NCBI GenBank assembly: GCA_031267855.1
Contig: JAIRYH010000022.1
Coordinates: forward strand, 1 to 5,206
Direction: 5' to 3'
Source: Prevotellaceae bacterium
Lineage (GTDB): Bacteria > Bacteroidota > Bacteroidia > Bacteroidales > UBA932
DNA: 5,206 nt
Shown: in pieces, positions 4,523-5,206 of the stretch
Layout: every line of letters begins with the position of its first letter
How positions within the stretch are numbered: position 1 is the first letter of the stretch
Translations under genes and position numbers: made by a program
The notes under the pieces: model-generated
The model's input: only the letters and a program-made list of their open reading frames with translations
What the model was told of the DNA's origin: nothing
The model's database searches: none

Positions 4523-5068
4523 ATGGCAGACAAATTTAAAAACATAGACCGCATCCCATCGGTGCGATGGCAGGATTGGGAGTATGGGGCAAACGCCGCC
4601 TATTTCGTAACCGTCTGCACTGCGCACCGCGAACGATTTTTCGGGGAAATCAATAACAGCGAAATGATATTGTCCGAAATGGGAAAAACCGTACAGGCAG
4701 AATGGTTGAAAACACCCGGATTACGACCCGACATGAATATCATATTGGGTGAATATGTGGTAATGCCCAATCATTTTCATGGGATTATTGTGATTGGCGA
4801 AAATCAATACAATACAAATAGCGCCGCATTGTTGCCGCAATCCCAATGGCAATCGAACAAATTCGGACACCAATCAAAAAATTTGGCGTCAATTATGCGT
4901 GGTTTCAAATCGGCGGTAACGATATTCGCCACAATGAACAGTATCCCGTTTGCATGGCAAACACGTTTCCACGACCGCGTAATTCGCAATTACGGCGAAC
5001 ATAACCGGATTGCACAATATATTAATGCAAACGTGGGAAATTGGCGGGATGATGAATTGTATGGATAA
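4523..5068 (+). CDS. REP-associated tyrosine transposase (RAYT, HUH Y1 family)
   Basis: This encodes 181 aa from the ATG at 4523, chosen because the family similarity begins at once after it (IPSVRWQDWEYGANAAYFVT). Family knowledge: these are single-strand DNA nicking-joining enzymes related to IS200/IS605 TnpA that bind REP hairpins with a GTAG foot. Visible motifs: AYFVTVCTAHRERFFG (26-41); the HUH motif in MPNHFHGIIV with His84 and His86; SIMRGFKSAVT (123-133); FAWQTRFHDRVIRN (143-156); and HNRIAQYINANVGNW, in which Tyr166 aligns with the catalytic Tyr of the E. coli protein (in VDYIYINP). All catalytic residues seem intact and the C-terminus is complete, so it is probably active. The length is usual (150-200 aa). 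The frame is open upstream through the left palindrome, with an ATG at 4460 that would add 21 residues including a Thr run; this is less likely. The coding sequence is A/T-richer than mdh. No partner gene (TnpB) is present, as expected for RAYTs. Confidence 0.93.
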   Translation: MADKFKNIDRIPSVRWQDWEYGANAAYFVTVCTAHRERFFGEINNSEMILSEMGKTVQAEWLKTPGLRPDMNIILGEYVVMPNHFHGIIVIGENQYNTNSAALLPQSQWQSNKFGHQSKNLASIMRGFKSAVTIFATMNSIPFAWQTRFHDRVIRNYGEHNRIAQYINANVGNWRDDELYG

Positions 5069-5134
5069 AATGTGGCGGCAATCATGCCGTACCGCGCCGG
5101 CGGATTTACCCATAACAAATGCCATGTATATGCC

Positions 5135-5162
5135 GTAGAGACGCGATGCATCGCGTCTCTAC
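5135..5162. repeat. REP-like 28-bp perfect palindrome, right of transposase
   Basis: It is identical in all 28 positions to the palindrome at 4449-4476 (arms GTAGAGACGCG, core ATGCAT). It begins 66 bp after the transposase stop. The gap includes a small hairpin, CGGCA-ATCA-TGCCG (5076-5089), and no T-tract, so this palindrome may also act as the transcript end or as an mRNA-stabilising structure. Confidence 0.95.
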
Positions 5163-5178
5163 CACCGCCCAAACGCAC

Positions 5179-5204
5179 GCCCCCCCCCATTAGCGCGGGG
5201 GGGG
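5179..5204. repeat. C-run/G-run hairpin at the right window edge
   Basis: Nine C residues (5180-5188) face eight G residues (5197-5204) around the loop ATTAGCGC, so a very stable stem forms. It contains CCCA-N5-GCGGG like the hairpin at 4391-4410. Homopolymer lengths of this kind are often miscounted in sequencing. Continuation beyond the window is unknown. Confidence 0.6.
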
Positions 5205-5206
5205 CA

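Larger units (their letters stand above)
4449..5162 (+). mobile_element. RAYT cassette bounded by identical palindromes
   Basis: The transposase gene has two identical 28-bp palindromes, 46 bp before its start and 66 bp after its stop. This is the arrangement typical of REP/RAYT systems, where a chromosomal single-copy-type transposase is flanked by its own REP sequences. No target-site duplication can be defined, and HUH transposases make none. Whether the unit moves or only mobilises palindromes cannot be told from one locus. Confidence 0.75.

Noticed and set aside
4376..4627. Minus-strand frames opposite the transposase start with a poly-Val run
   Set aside because: The Val run is the reverse reading of the ACN triplet tract and the rest is antisense to the transposase.
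4449..5162. CRISPR-like array of repeats
   Set aside because: Only three palindromes with unequal, long spacing; one gap contains a gene. No regular spacers and no cas genes.
4391..5204. Classic insertion sequence with terminal inverted repeats
   Set aside because: The inverted words are not in mirrored order and the transposase is a Y1 HUH enzyme, which does not use such ends or make target duplications.

Overview
The window looks like chromosomal DNA of a Bacteroidota (Bacteroidetes) bacterium, probably a Bacteroidales member of roughly 50% GC. The evidence is: promoter -7 elements of the TAnnTTTG type, A-rich leaders without Shine-Dalgarno sequences, a lipoprotein whose Cys is followed by an acidic run (SKDDDED, like the Bacteroidetes surface-export signal), an LDH-like malate dehydrogenase, and a YbeY of the Bacteroidetes subtype.

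Layout, left to right. (1) A partial minus-strand alpha/beta hydrolase runs off the left edge. (2) Divergent from it are two consecutive small secreted proteins, a lipoprotein (897-1433) and a shorter relative (1672-2154). They share signal-peptide layout and near-identical terminator stems, so they look like an old tandem duplication in which the lipobox Cys became Phe, or the reverse. A pair of tandem palindromes lies between them. (3) mdh (minus strand) converges on the second of these genes across a bidirectional terminator. (4) ybeY (plus strand) diverges from mdh. Its 3' end is made of a 7-bp tandem repeat that runs directly into a GTAG-footed palindrome. (5) About 750 bp without an intact gene (3771-4522) holds palindromes, degenerate repeats, two terminators, a decayed minus-strand gene end and a consensus sigma-ABfr promoter. 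(6) A REP-associated tyrosine transposase (RAYT, HUH Y1 family, 4523-5068) sits between two identical 28-bp perfect palindromes with GTAG feet. The related palindrome after ybeY has the same arms and a compensated core.

The housekeeping genes (hydrolase, mdh, ybeY) appear to be independent transcription units. The most coherent system is the RAYT with its palindromes: a single-copy-type transposase with recognisable HUH and Tyr residues, its presumed target hairpins on both sides, and a third dispersed copy in the 3' region of ybeY. The left palindrome also supplies an ATG in frame with the transposase. RAYT/REP systems are a known class. What may be undescribed here is this fully palindromic Bacteroidota version and its arrangement. 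No CRISPR array, tRNA or rRNA was seen.
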